Below are positions 7,942 to 22,900 of a stretch of 64,000 nt of DNA, piece after piece (position 1 is the stretch's first letter; the number at the start of each line of letters is the position of its first letter). The stretch covers positions 1 to 64,000 of the forward strand of contig VGXS01000011.1 in the NCBI GenBank assembly GCA_016873225.1, given 5' to 3'. The notes under the pieces were generated by a model that saw only the letters and a list, made by a program, of their open reading frames with translations, searched no databases and was not told where the DNA came from. Source of the stretch: Planctomycetota bacterium. Lineage in GTDB: Bacteria; Planctomycetota; Planctomycetia; Gemmatales; Gemmataceae. The position numbers and the translations under genes were made by a program.

Positions 7942-10900
7942 TCAGAGGCTTCCCCTGAGAACCTGGATCGACTCGAGGCCCGAGTAGTCGATGCGCGACA
8001 TCGAGAAGGTGACGCGCCTTGACGAGGTTGAGTGGGTGGGCACCGAGTTGAGGCCGTAGGCGGTCATGCTGTCCCTGTCGGTGCGGCCCGTGCCGGTGTC
8101 CTTGACAACGGCCATGGTGGCGACCGAGTTGCCCAGGTAGAGGTTGTAGATGTCGGAGCCGTTCTTGCCGTCGAGGTTGACGGTTCCGGCGAACCCGGCG
8201 ACGGTGAAGTTGTTGGCCGAGTTGCCACCGGTGAGGTTGACGGTCTCCATGCCCCTGAGCATGAAGGTCGCCGAGCCGGGAGGATTGGTGATGGCGCCAT
8301 TGACGCCCCTGCCCGCGACGAGGCGGTCGGCAAGGAGCAGGAAGTCGGTGTCGGCGGTGTAGACGATCGTGTCCTTGCCGGCGCCGCCGTCGATGCTGGC
8401 ATCCTTGGTCCAACCCGTCAGGGTGAAGGTGTTGGCCGCGGCGCCGCCGATCAGCGTGACCGAATTGATGTTTGTCGAAGCCAGCGTGTTCCTGAGGCTG
8501 CCGACAGTAAGCGATGTCGGCGTGACGGTGATGTTGGCGTTGGCCTCCACCAGGAGCGAGTCGGATCCGGTCCTGCCGTTGAGGGTGACGGCGCCGGCGG
8601 TCCAGTTGCGCAGGGCGAAAGAATCGTTGCGCGAGGAACCCGTGATGCTCACGCCGACGGTGTCGAGTGTCCAGACGGCGCCTGTGGGCGAGGTGTAGGT
8701 CTTGCCCGACATCGTGAAGGTGCCGGCCCCCGAATCGACGAGTGTGTCGGTGCCGCCGCCGGCGGTGATGGAACCGGACCCGCTCCAGCCGTTCACATCG
8801 TACCTCTGGCTGGCGGAGGTGCCGCCGAGGTTGGCGACTTCGAAGTCCCTGAGAGTGGCGACGGTCTTGCCGCCCACGAGCAGCGAAGTGTCGGTGATGA
8901 CGGCGTCCTTGGCCAGGCTCCTGGCCACGAGCGTGTCGGTGCCGGTGCCGGCCTGGATGTCGGCGATGCCGGTCCAGCCCGTGATGTCGTAGGTGGCGGA
9001 TGAGGAATCGCCCTTGATGTTGGCGAGGCCGATGGTGGCTAGGGTGCCCTTGATGGCGGTGGTGTTGAAGGCGGAGTTCGACAGGGTGACATTTCCCTTG
9101 TTTTCCCAAACGAGGGTGTCGTTGCCGCCCAGGCCGCCCGAGAGGCCCAGCGCGCCGGCCCAGCCGGAGACATCGAAGTTGTTGTTCCGCAGTCCGCCGG
9201 TGAGGGAGGCGCTGGAGATGAATGAGAGGCCGATGTCGCCGCGTCCGCCGGAGCGCCTGAGCCTCTGGGTGGAGAGTTCGAAGTCGCAGTCGGTGGTGGC
9301 GACGAGGGAGTCGACGGCCGGGGTGCCGCCGAGGTCGGTGACAAGGCCGGAGAGGGTTCCGGTGCCTGTCCAGTCGGAGACGGTGAACCGGTTGGCCGAC
9401 TTGCCGCCGGTGAGGATGGCGTTGTCGATGCCCGAAAGGGCGAGCGTGCCGAGGCTCACCTTGCCGGCGCCGCGGGTGAGGAGGATGTCGGTGATGAGGA
9501 AGTCGGTGTCGTTGACGGCGACGATGGTGTCGTTGCCGCCGCCACCGTCGATGAGGCCGCCGCCCGTCCAGTCGGTGACGGTGAAGGTGTTGTCCCTGGT
9601 GTCGGCGGCGAGGTTGGCGGTTTCCAGGCCGCGCAGGAGCAAATCGGCCATGCCGGCGCGCTTCAGGTAGGCGTTGCCGAGGCCGAAGTTGACATCGTTG
9701 TTCGCGGTGATGACATCGATGCCGAGGTCGCCGTGCACCTCGCCGGGCAGGGTCCAGCGGGTGACATCGAACGAGTTGTTGGAGATGCCGCCGCGGAAGA
9801 CGCCGTACTCGATGGTGGCCAGCAGGGCGTCGCCGCAACCGGTTCGCTGCAGTCGTTCGTTGGCGATGATGAAGTTGGCGTTGGTGGCGGCGATGATCGT
9901 GTCGGTGCCGTCCATGCCGGTGATGACCGAGGTGCCCGTCCAGCCGCCGATGTCAAACGAGTTGTTGCCGGCGCCGCCGGTGAGGATGGCGTGCTCGAGG
10001 AAGAACAGGTCGAAGATGTTGACGATGCCGCCGGCGCGCAGGGTGCGGGTCATCTTGGAGTCGGTCAGCACGAAGCTGGCGTCGTTGGTGGCGACGAGGG
10101 TGTCGCGCTGGGAGAACCCGTAGACATTGTTGTCGGGCGAGGTGAACGACCCGGAAACGGTGATCGTGGAACCGAACTCGTCGGCGTCGGGGTTGTCGGC
10201 CACCAGGGTGATCGACTTCCCGGCGCGCATCGAGGCGCCCTCGGGCACGAAGATGTCATCGCCGGCGACGACGAGGATGTCGGTTCCGGCGACGACGGAG
10301 TCGCCCGGATCCATCAGGAAGTCCTCGCCCCTGGCGCTGGTCTCGTTCACCGAAAGGCGCGCCATTGAGATGGTGGCCTCGATGGTGACGACACGCATCG
10401 CCCCGATCATTTCCTTGATGTAGATGTTCTGCGCCGCCTTGGCGGTGAGTTCGGTGAGGGCCTGCAGGTCGGTCTCGACATCGTTGCGCGCCTCGCCGAT
10501 CGATCCCCGCCGGGAAGTGAGGTCGATGCCGTAGCCCTGCACCTTGATCGTGGCGTCAGACTTGATGTCGATGATCGATCCGTCGGCTGTGAGGAACACC
10601 ACATCGGTGAGCGAGGTGACATTGCGCAGGTTCATGTCGCCGATCGACTCGTCCATGTAGGTGCCGAGTTGCGACTGGGTGAGGACCTCGCCCACGGCGC
10701 CGCGGTAGGAGGAGTCGACCTCGAGGTAGTTGCGCCTCACCCCGATGGTGCCCTTGAGAGCCTTGAAGTCGAGGTTGACGGCCTCGACATCGACGGCGGT
10801 GTCGTCGAACCAGTCGAGGATGGAGTTGTCGGCCATCAGTCGGGCCGTGCCGGTGACGGAAGTCACGCGGTCGATGTTCATGTCGTCGGTGAGCTCGGTG

Positions 10901-13900
10901 AGCCAAACCGTGCGCATGCCGTTGGCCAGCACGGTTCCCGAGGCGCCCACTTCCATTTCAAGGGCGCCGTTCTCGCCGATGCCGCCCTTCACCGAGGTGA
11001 GGTCGACCCCCTTGAGGGCGGTGATGTCGGCGCCGGAGGTGTTGTCGTCGCGGATGGCAAACTCCGACTTGAGTCGGACGATGCCGGTGGTGGCCTCCAC
11101 CTTCTTCACATTCATCTCGGAGTCGCCGGTGTAGTCGACATTGCCGAGCGTGCTCTTGACATCCGTCAGGTAGCAGATGGTCTTGGGAACGCCAATCTGC
11201 TGGTTCGTCGGGGAGACGGCGAATTTCACGAACTGGTCGTACTGGCTCTGGGCGTAGAAGGTGGGCAGCGGCGCGGGGTTTTGCTCGTAGTCGAGGCGGT
11301 TGGAGGCGGTGCCGATGTAGTCGGCCTCCAGGCGGATCTCCTTGCCGAAGATGTTCCAGTAGGCGTTCTTCACATCGGGAATGGCGTCGAGGATGGCGGC
11401 CTTGTCCTCGCGCGCCTTGAGGCGGATGACTCCGGAGACCGAGTTCACGGTGCCCAGCCACATGTCACCCGCGACCTCGTGCATGGTGATGTCGAGGCTG
11501 GCGCGCGCGGTGATGCTGCCCGCGCCGGCCTCCGGCAGCAGGATGTGCCCCGTGCCGCTCGGAATGAGGCCAAGCACCGGCTTGTCGGTGAACTGCCCAT
11601 TGGAAATGTTGAGCGCCTGCAGCATCAGCGAGGTGTCGCCGGTCTTGCGAACCCTGTATCGGGTGGCACCGACCAGTCCGCCCAAGGGGCGGAGGGTTCC
11701 CGGCAGGAACTCATAGACGACCATGTCGCCATTGTTGAAGCCGTGGGGCGTGGCGAAGGTGATGGAACCGTCGTTGTTGACCGCGGTGATCCGCATCGGC
11801 CGGCGGCGGGCATCGTAAAGGAACTTGGGCGCCACCGAGGATCGCGTGTCTCCGTAACTGCTGGTGTCGGCGACGATGGTCGTCAGCCTTGCGCCGCCAA
11901 ACTCATCGGCGGCCAATGTGGTCGCGAGAATCGGCGTGGTGAGGTCGGTGAGCAGCGGGTTGTTCGAGGTGCCGATGGTGCCCTGCTTGGCCTCGAGGAT
12001 GATCGTCGGGGCGATCACCTGGGCATCCTGGGCGCCGGCCACGATGATGCTCTGCGCCACCTTGATGATCATCGGGCCGCCCGAGGTGGCTTGCTCGAGG
12101 TTTACCGTCTGCTCCGACCCCAGGTAGGTCTGGTAGGTGGAGTGGGTGATCACATTCGACTTCGCGTCAATGTCGAAGTCGTCGCGTTGGAAGACCGTGA
12201 ACACCAGGCCGAAAGTCACCGACCCGTTGAAGGACTGTCGCTCGTAGCTCATGGCGACATCGCCGGCCTCGGCGGCAACGAGCGCGGTTTTTTGTTCAAG
12301 CGTCAGGTGATCCATGCGGGTTCCATCGGGATCCGTCAGCACATAGTTGCCGGCGTAGTCGGCGGTGTTGATCGATCCGCTGATGGAGATCGGGGAACCA
12401 TTCTGCGCGGTTGCGAGTTGCAGGGTGCGGCCCGAGGCGTTGACGACATAGTAAACCATTCCCGACTCGAGGCCGCGGATCTCGGGCGCGCCGCCCAGCA
12501 CCTTGAACACGAGCCTGGTGCCATTGGCGATGCCGTGGGGGGCGTCGGTCAGGGTGTCGTTGGTGGGGGCCGTGGCCCCCTGGTCGGGAGATGTGGAGGC
12601 TCGTGACACCACATTCATGGTGAGCACGCCGTTCTTGATGTCCTTGATGCCCACCATGCCCGGAACGAAGGCGGATATCGGCGTGGAATCGCGGCCGATG
12701 AACCCGCCCTGGCCCTCGGCCAACAGCGTGAGCTTGCCTCCGGCGGTGACATTGGCCGACTCGATGCGGACCTCGGTGCCGGCGGTGGTGCGGGTGGCGT
12801 TGAGCAGGCCACCACCGATCGAGAACGACAGGTCGGCCTCGGTGAACTTGGAGTTCTTCGATAGCTTGTTGAAATACGCGATGTCGTTGACGAGGCGCGC
12901 TTCGCCGCTGTAGCCGCCCAGCGTGACGGGAGAAGTGGCGGTGCTTGTGGCCAGCAACTGGATCGTGTTGGAATCGACGACCTTCACGAAATACTTGGTT
13001 CCGGAGGTGAGTCCGCCGACTCCTGACGACGAAACCACCTGGTAGGTGACCTCGTCGCCGTCCTTGTAGGAGTGGGTGCGCGAGGGGTTGACGAGTGATT
13101 GCGAGCCGGAACCCGAGCTGGTGAGGTTGATCGCCAGCCCCGCCTTGGCGTCGGCAGGCGTGGCGGCCAGTTGCAGGGTCGTGGCACCGCCGCTGCCGGA
13201 GACGATGGCATAGTAGGTGGCGCCGTTGGCGAGGCCGCCGATGGCGGTGCCGCCGGCCGCCACCTGGTACACCACGCGGTCGCCATCGGCGAAGCCGTGG
13301 GCGCCTGTCGTGGTGATCGTGTTGCCCGAGACTCCCGAAATGGCGTTCATGCCGAAGGTGATGGAGTTGTTGGAGGAACTGGCCCCGGTGATGGGCACCA
13401 GGATGCGGTACTGGTACTCGGGGTTGTAGTCGATGACGGTGCCCGAACCGTCCACATACACGGGCTTGCCATTCACCATGTCCCGCGTGCTGAACTCGTT
13501 GACGCTTCCGGCGGCGACGGAAGTGAGGTCGATGGCGTTGCCGGCGGTGGCGTCGGTTGCCGAGGCGGCCAGACTGATGGTGGTGGAGTCGACGGCGATG
13601 GCATAGTAGGTGGCGCCGCTGGTGAGCCCGCCGATGTCGGCCTTGCTGGCCCTGAGGTTCGCGGCTTGCGGCGATTGCGCGGCCGCGATGTCGAAGCTGA
13701 ATACCGAGGTGGTGGAGTCGACGGACTTGGACAGGCTGAATCCAGAACCCAAGGTGCCATCGAGCTTGAGGTCGATGGCGGGGCCGTTGTTGGTGGCGGC
13801 GAGCTTGAAGGTGAAGTCGTCCACCTTGATCAGGAAGTAGGTGCCGCCGATGGTCAGGCCGGTGACGGCGCTGTTGCCCGAGTCGCGGTTGAAGGTGACC

Positions 13901-16900
13901 TGATCGCCGGCGGCCAGGCCCGGCGCGGTGGCGAAGGTGAGGGTATTGGCCTCGTAATCCACCGATTGGATGGGGAAGTTGGCGGTGAGTGAAAAATCGA
14001 TCGGCTGGCCATTGGCCGTGGCCGCGAGGGTGTAGGTGTTGGTGCCCGTGACGCGCTTGGCGTAGTAGGCGGTATCGGCGGCGATGCCCGAGATGACGGC
14101 ATTGCCCGAAATGCGGGAGACCTTCACGGCGGAACCATCGGCAATGCCCGGGTCGGAGGCGAAGCTGAAGGTGTTCGCCGTGCCGCTGGCACCGTTTCCG
14201 GTCGCGATAATTGTGAGGTCGATGGCCTTGCCCGTGGTGGCGTCCGCCGGAGTGGCGGCAAGCCTGTAGGCATTTGAGGCCGAGCGGATCAGGTAGTAGT
14301 TGCTTCCGGAGAGCAGGCCGCCGATGGAGGTGGGCCCAGCCGCCATGGTGAAGTTGACCATGGCTCCCGTGGCAAAGCCGGGATCGGTGGCGAACGAGAT
14401 GATGTCGGAAACGGGATCAACCGAGGTGATGGCCGCCGTCGCGCCGGCCGTCTGGCGGTAGATGACCGCGGTGCCCGTGGTGTAGCCGTGAGCGTTGGCG
14501 AAGGAAATGGTATTGGCCGCAACATCGACGGAGGATGCCGCCTTCGTGGTGTACCGAATCGTGGCGCCGGACTTGCTGTTGAAATACTGCCTGGTGCGGA
14601 GGTTTTCCTCGGCGGCGATGTTGTCGGCAACGCTCTCGTCGGCGGCGGTGCCGGTGAGTCGGGCCGCCTCCCACACGGCCAGCAGTTCGGCCTGCGTGCG
14701 GGTGTCGGTGGTCTCGTTGTCGTTGTTGTCGATGAACCCGCCGCGTTCGAGCTTGATCCACGCCTCGCCGGAGGTGGCGGTGACGCTGTTCACCCACAGG
14801 TTGCCGGTGGCCTGGTACAGGTAGGCGTTCGAGGCGGCGTAGGCGAGAATGCCGCCCCGGCGCTCGGGTGATGTCTCGATGGCGGCGGGCAGGTTGGTGC
14901 TGGCGCCGATCGAACCGTTGGTGGCCGTGAGCGTGAGCTTGCGGCCGCGGATCAGCGCGTCGGTGTCCACGGGAACAATGCTCGCGTCGGCGACGACATT
15001 CACATCCGATTTCAAGTCGGTGGTGATGTTCTCGTAGGTGAGTTGGCCGGTGACCTCGCGCAGGTTGATGGCCCCGGTGGTGGTGACGGCGCTCAGACGG
15101 GAGTTCGCGCCGATGAGGTCGGTGCGGATGACGGAGTTGAGGCCGATGCCCTTGGCCGCCTCGAAATTGATCACCTGCCCGTTGATGGAGGTGAAGCCCT
15201 CGGCGTCGATCGAGCCTTGGATCGACTTGAACGAGGTCGAGCCGAGCGGGTTGTTCACGCCCTTGGTGATGAGGATGCTGCCCCGACTCGTGACATCGAC
15301 CGTGCCCGCGTCGTAGCCGATGAATTGCACGGGAACTTCGTAGTCAGCCTTGACGCTGAAGGTGTGGAAGTCCTTGGTGTGCTTCTCATACACCGAGACA
15401 TTGTGCAGGTAAGTCTTTGCCCAAGGGCCCCATCCGCTGGATGTTTCGAATGTGTAATTGTCGATCAGTTTTTCCGAGAGCGTCTTGTTGCGGTATCCGT
15501 AAGCGAACACCTGGTTGTTGTTGGCCATGCCGAACATCGGCGACGAGACGGTGGTGCTGCCGATTACTTTACTGCCGCCCTGGAAGGAGACGGTGGGCAC
15601 GACCTCGTAGGCCAGGTCTTGGTAGCCCATCAGGAACTCGCCTTCGGGCAGCGCTTCGTTGGATTGGACGCGGCTTTCAATGCGGTCGGGTTGCTGGCCC
15701 GGGTCGGGCGACCAGTTGTCCATGCCCCAGAACGATGAGGTTTTGTACTCCTTCTTGATCTTGCTGAGGATTCCTTGGCCGGTCATCCAGACATAGCGCA
15801 TGCCGGTGGTGTTGGAATAATTGGCGGCGGTGCGGCCTGTGCTGGTGGAGGTGTTGACCTGAACCTGGTCCAACTTTCCTCCTTGCAGCACCTCGTGGTA
15901 GGTCTTCTTGGTGATCGTGTTGCCGATGCGCGTGTATTCGGTCTTGAGCGGTCGGAAATTACTTTGAATCGTGATCGCGCCACCATCGGCGGTGAGGTCG
16001 GCCCACTTGCCCTTGGTGGCGTCGGAAAGCTTGGAGGCAAGCCTGACCGCGTATTGGGAACCTTCCTTGCCCGCATCGATGGCGAAGTAGCTTCCGGCGG
16101 GAAGTCCGGCATAGGAGGAATTGAGCACCACTTCCTCGCCGGTGGAGAGGTAGGGATTGGTTGTGAACAGGAGCTTGTCGGAAGCCTTGCTTGCGGAAGC
16201 CACGGAAACATCAAGGGGAAGCGCCCTCTTGGACGAGGTGTCGATGATGACGATCTTGCCCTCGATGCCAACGCCGCCGGTGTCCAGCTTCTGGACCTCG
16301 AGTTCGTAGCTTGTCTGGTTGTCGATGGTGATGTTGCCGAAGCCGTCCATCACCTTGATGGATCCGTTGCCGGTGCTGAAGGTGCGGCCCATGAGCTGGA
16401 TGTAGCCACCCTTGACGACGGCATCCCTCACCTCGATGCGGTTGGTCTCGGCGTTGTAGAACGCGTCGATGCCGACCTTGTCGGCAATGCTGAGTCTCAG
16501 GAATTTGTCGTTGCCGGGCCTGTAGTTCCCACGGAACGCGTCGATTTCCAGTTGCTTGCCGGCATCGATGACAAGGTTGTTGTCGGGCCGGCCGCTCTGG
16601 ATGGTGCCGTTGATGTTGAGATACTCGGCGGCAATGTAGATGTTGGTGAGGGCCAGGATGGTGCCGCCCTGCTTGGGTGTGTTGATATTTTGGCGGACCC
16701 AGGTGGCCACACCCGATGCGGTGTTCAGGTCGACATTCGTTTTGTTCTTGTTCGGATTGTTGGAGAATTGGGCCTGCACCTGTTTGTACTCGGCTGCCCA
16801 CTGGCCCTTGGGATCGCCACCCGAGCTGGAAAACCCATCGGAGTTGAGGACGAAGTCGCGTCCGGCCGTGATCTCCACGGTCTGGGCCGACAGGTTGCCA

Positions 16901-19900
16901 TTGATGATGACGCTGCCGGGGCTAATCAGGGTGACCTTGCCGCCGGTGTTGTTGACATCGCCGGTGATGTTGATGTCGGGATCGGGGATCTGGGAGAGGT
17001 TGATTTTGCTGTTCTTACCCGTGCCTTCAGGGTTGGTCCAGGTGTTCTCGACACGGATCACGGGCGCTGCCTGCGCGGGCGTCGCGGTGCCGGTGGCGTT
17101 GCCCGGAGCGATGATGGTCATTCCCGCCAACGAGAGGGACTTATCCTTGTTGCGTGAGCTGATTTCTGGGGCGCTGCTGACCGGGGCGAAATCGGTGCCA
17201 CCGGTGTTGTAGAGCAGCTTGCCGCCGGTGCGGAACGGGATGGTCAGGCCGAGTAGTTGCAGTCCATAGGGGCTGTTGTTGGTGATCTGGATCTTGGCGT
17301 CGAGCGGGCTGTTGAGCATGCCGCTGCCGCTGAAGTTTTCACCAAACACGTAAATGCTGCCGATGCCGGCGACGATTTCCGGCACCACAATGTAGGGCAC
17401 GTGAAAGTCGTTGCGGATGGTCGGCGGATTGGCGAAGGAGTTCAGGATTCCCAAATCGGCAGCCTGCCGGTAGAGGGCGTCGATGCGCGCGTTGAAGCCG
17501 GTGAGGGCGCCGGCGTCGTTGGCGTATTCCTGCTTGAGGGCGCGCAACTTTTCAATCTGCGCGTTGAAGCCCGCGCCGACATTGACGAACATCGGCGCCG
17601 GCACCCGCACGCCGGGATTCACCGACGGGTCAATCAGCGACGGTGTCGTCTGAACCAAGTCGAATATGATGCCGTAGGGAAGGGGGTCGGTTGGGCCAGG
17701 CGTGCCGGGAATGTTGAGTTCTTCCTTGATGACCAGCACCTGGTCCTTCTTGATGCCGGTGCGGACGGTTCCGTTGACAACCACGCCGCTGGTGCTTTTG
17801 TCCTTCTCGTTGCGGTCGATGTCCTTGCTGTTGGTGATGGCCTCCAGGAGGCTTTGGCTCAGGGCGTTGCCGACAAGGATGGGGCTGAAGCCCTTCTCGG
17901 CGACGAGGTTGACATCGGCGTTGCCCAAAATGTTGGCGCCCGAGGCGACGATGACCTGGTTGTCGACCTCGGCGCGCGCTTCGGCGCCCTTGCGCGAGAA
18001 ACCGAATACCGTGCCGTTGAAAAGGTCGGTGTAGGCCTTGAGGTTGAACCGGTTCATGCTGAAGGAACTGGTGCGGCCGGCAAGCAGGTTGATGTCGCCC
18101 AGCGCGGTGACGGTGGCTCCCGAGCCGATCTCGACGCGCTGCTGCCCGGAGTAGATGGCGCTGGAATCGCCGCCAGGCGAGCCGGCCAAGCCATACACCT
18201 TCACCGTCAGGCGGCCTTCCTGACGCACATCGGCATGGGTGCTCAGGTTGATGTCGCGGTTGCTTTCGAGCCTGGCTCCCGAGCCGATGATCACCTTGTT
18301 CGAGCCCCCGGCGCGCTGGTGCGACTTGCCGGTGGCGATGGCGATGGCGCCGCCGCTGTCGAGCCGGAGTGTGTCGTCGCCCTTGACATCGTTGAAGCTG
18401 TCGATGGTGAAGTCGTCATCGGTGCTGCTGTAGCTGCCGGTCTGGATGATCTTGGCGTTGGCGCCCACGGTGACGATGGTGTCGAGGGTGATGTTGGTCT
18501 CGCTGGCGCATGCCGGGGCGTCGAGCACGCCGCCGGAGCCGCTCTTGACATTGAGCCCTGTGTTGAACCCACTGCCGCCGACGATGTCCTTGCGGGTGCG
18601 GTTGATGGCCTGAACGGTGATCGAACGGGCGGCGACATCCGCGCCAAGGTTGATGTTGCCAGGCATGTTGACATTGTGGGACGAATAGGCTCCGCTGCCG
18701 CCGGCGACCGACGCGTTGACGCTGCTCACCTCGCCGTCGAAGCGCGCCGTCTTGTCGAGGGTGACAAGGAACTGGTCGGCGTAGATGAAGCTGCCGCCTG
18801 ATGAGGCTCCGAGGGTGATTTCCGTGGAACCCCGGGTGCTGGTGTTGGCGTCGGCCGCGGTGCCGCTGACCACGCCTCCGGAACCCGACTCGGCGACGGC
18901 GAAATTCTCGTCCTTGCCTCCCGCCTTGATGTCGACCATGCCGGCGATGACATTGAACCCGGCGCCGATGATGGTTTTCACGGCCATGTCGGAGTTCGCC
19001 GCCGACTTGTTGGCGCCCACGGCGAGCAGCCCGCCCTGCTTGCCGATCACCTCGGCGCGCTGAACCAGGTTGGAGGCGGCGTTCACCGTGAGCCGGCCTC
19101 TCGCCGACAGTGAATGGATGAACGAGGCACCAGGCAAGGAAAGGTCGATGGCAGCGTTGGCGGCAGCGTTGGCGGTGGAGGTCGCCAGCTTGAGCTTGCC
19201 GGGATTGGCGGGGTCGATGATGGCGTAGTAGGTGGCATTGTTGACCAGGGGACTGATCGGGTTGCCCGTCACCTCGCGGTAGGTGACGGCGTCACCCGTG
19301 GCGAACAGCAACTTGGAGAAGCGGTGACCGCCTCCAAGGCCGGTGCCGGTGAACTGGACGGGCAGGGTGTAGACATACGGCTTGGTGCCGCCATCGATGG
19401 CGGGCAGGGTGATCACATCGAGGCCACCCGAGTCGGTGGAGAACTTGAGGCTGGTGTCCGAAAGCTTGATGACATAAAGGGGGGTCGGAGTTGTGCCAGA
19501 TCCGTAAATCACGCGGTCGTAACTGTTTTTGTCCGCCACGGCGGGAATGTAACTGTAATAGACCTTGTCCCCGGTGACAAAGCCGTGCGGGCTAGAAAAT
19601 TCAATCGATTGGGGGTTGGCGACATCGACAAGGCGGATGCCTCCCTGGATCACCACCGGGGTTCCAACCGTCTTGCCCAGGGCGTATTTCTCGACAAGCC
19701 GGATCGTGTCGATACCCGTGCGAAGCACTTCGTAGGTGGTGCCGCTGACAAGGCCGATGTCGGCGGCGTTCGGATCGGTCTTGGTGTAAAGCACCCGGTC
19801 GCCGGAGTTCACCGAGGCGGAGGAGTTTCGGATCGTGCTGGTGGGGGCGAGTTCGGTCGTGGTGTCGGCGATGGCGGTACCATCGGGTTTCAGAAGGGTG

Positions 19901-22900
19901 ATGGTCGGGCTGCCGCTAAAGGCTGCGCTAAGTGCCTCACCGTCGAACTTGAGCTTGTAAACATCGACGACGGTGACGGTGTAGGGGCCATTGGAAAGCC
20001 CGCCGATGGTGCCGCCGTTCAGTTGCAATTGCACCTTGTCGCCGGTGGCGAACGAGTGGCCGCCGGCGATGGTGACCGTGTCGTCGGCATCGCTGACGCC
20101 GGTGGCGGTCACGGTAGCTTGGGTCCTGATCGACTGGGACGAGACCCGGTGAATGGTCGCGCTCCCAGCCGGGGTTACGGGCAGGCTGATCGCGACATTG
20201 TTGCCGGCATTGGCCAGGGTGGTCGCCAGCCTGAGCGCCTGCTCGGAATCGGTGATGGCGTAATAGACCTGGTTGGGAACGAGGCCGATGTCGGCGCGCA
20301 GGTACGACTGGTCGGCGGAGGCCAGTGGCGTGCTGCCGGTGATGTCGACGACGGTGCCACCGAGCTTGAGTTGGATTCGCCCCTTGTTGAGCGACTCGAC
20401 GGTGTACAATTTGTCGCTTGACAAGCCACCGACAGCGTTGCCGGCGGTGGAGCCATAGTACACCTTGTCGCCGGTCGCCAGGCCGTGGGGCCTGAGCAGC
20501 AGGTGGGTGCCGGCCAGGGCGCCCGCTTGTGACAGGGTGATCGGCGTTCCGCCGGCCTGTGTCGCCAGCTTGATCGCGGTGCCCGACTTCTGCACGACAT
20601 AGTAGATGGTGTTGCCGCCGTCCGTGAGGCCGCCGATGGCCGAACCGGCGGGCGGGGACGACGCCGCGTTGAACTCGTACACGACCTGGTCGCCATTGGC
20701 GAGGTCGGTGACGCCAAGGGTAAGGGTGTTGGTGACGGGGTCGACGGAGGCGATCGTGGAGGCGCCAAAGGTGAGGTTGTTGCCCGAGGCATCGTATTCG
20801 CGGACGCGCGTGCCACCGGATTGGCCGTAGATAACCTTGTCGCCTGTTTGGAAGCCGTGGTCGGCGCTGAAGCTCAGCACATTGGCCGTGTCAACGGTGA
20901 AGTCAACCGGCGCGTTGATGCTGAACTGGAAGTTGACGCCGCCTATGTCGATCGAGTTGTCGGCATCGTCGACCGGGGAAGTGACGGTGTTGCCGCCACT
21001 GATAACCGAAGCGGTGTTGTTGACCGGCTGGAGGCCAGTGAGGGAGATGGCGGCGCCGGATTTGGCCTCGTCGGCATTGCGGGCCAGTTGGATCCATTCG
21101 CGGTCGTCATAGTCCGTTGCCGTGTCGTCATCCTGCTTGGCGATCGCGTAGTAGGTGGTGCCCGAGGTGAGCCCGCCAATGGCCTGGGTGGCGTTGGAAC
21201 TGTATGTGACGGCATCGCCGGTGAGCAGGCCGTGGTTGAGGCCGACTCGGATGCGCCTGCCCGAGAGGTCGACATTCGAGGCGATGGCGTTGAATTCCTT
21301 ATAGTTCTGCAGGATGACCGAGGTGCTGTCGCCGATGGTGGCGCGCACCGTGCCCGAGGCGTTGGTTTCACTGGTGCTGGCGGTGACGCCGACAAGGCCG
21401 CCCAGGGCGGCCACGGCCAGTGACTTGGCCGAGGTGCCACCCGAGGGCACCGAGGTGGTCGCCTCGACGGTGACACCGCCGGCGTTGAAGGCGCCGTTGT
21501 TGCCGATGGACGCGGTGACGGTGGGGTTGAATGATGTCTTGGGCAGCGAGACCCCCACGGCGGCCAGGCCGGCGGCATATCCACGGGCCTCGGCGTCGAG
21601 TTCCGGCGTGGCGTTGGCCCTCACCGTCAGGGCGCCCTTCATGTTCGCCAGCACATTGTCGCCCACGCGGGCCGAAACGGTCGGCGACAGCGACAGCGAC
21701 GCCTCCTGGCCCACGCCGGCGACAATGCCGGCGGCCACGCCGATGGCGAACGCCTTCTCATAGGTGTAGTGGTCGGCGCGCACGGTGATGTCGCCGACGG
21801 CGGCGCCGCCGTCCTGGTCGATCCGCGCGCCGCTGTCGATGAACGCCTCGGTGCGCCCGGTGGCGTTGATCTTGCTGATGGAGGCTCCGGCGGCGACATT
21901 GCCGACCTGGCCGCCGGCGGTGCGCGCGTTGTCGGAACGGTCGGAAGTGGCCTCCACCGTCACCGAGGCGGCGGAGTTCAGCTTGGCGTTGTCGTCGATG
22001 AACGCGATCTGGTTGCTGGCGTCATTGACGATCGCCACCTGCGCGCCCAGGGCCACCAGGCCGCCGTCGCCCGCATAGGCCTCTCCGTTGACCTCGCTCT
22101 TCATCGTCGCCTGGATCACCAGGGCGCCGGTGAGGTTGAACTCGGCGCCGATGCCCGCGTAGGCCTGCGTGTTGCTCTTGATGGTCACCACCGAGACGGC
22201 CGCGCCGAAGGCCGCGACGCCGAGGGCCCCGCCACCGGCGACGGAACGAACCTTGACCTTCTCGCTGGCCACGGCGGAGGCGCTGTTCGCGGTGATGACG
22301 CTGCCGGCGCCGAAGAAGGCGTTGACGCCCGAATCGGGATCGTTGGTGGCGGTGAATGAATCACCGGCGTTGTTGCCGCCCAGGCTCGTGGTGGCGGCAC
22401 CCTTGTTGCTGGTGGTTGTCGAGGAGATCAGCGAGGAGTTGCCGGTGGTCTGGGGGCCCGGGTTGGTGAGGGTGATGCCGTTGGCACCCCGCGAGTAGCC
22501 GACGGTCTTCACCGTGGAGCTGCTTTCCGATTGTCCTTGGAAACCTCCCAGGTTGTCGGTGACCACGCCGGACTTGTTGGCCTGCTCTCCGACCACGCCG
22601 CCGGTGCTGGCGCCATCCGACTGGCTGCTGAGGGCCTTGCGATTGGCGTCGTCGAGCGCGGCGCCGAAGTTGATCACCGAGACGGAACCACCGATGCCCA
22701 CGGCGCCCCCCGCGACGCTGACCGTGAGGCTTTCAATGTCCTTCTGCGACAGGGCGCGGACATTGACGGCACCCTTGGCGTTCACCTTGGCGCCATCACC
22801 GATGTAGGCGTTGACGGTGTTGTTGGTGAGTGAGACATCGACGGCGCCGGAGATGCCGGCGGCGCCCACGCCGGCGGCGGGCGCGACCGTCTTGTTCTTC

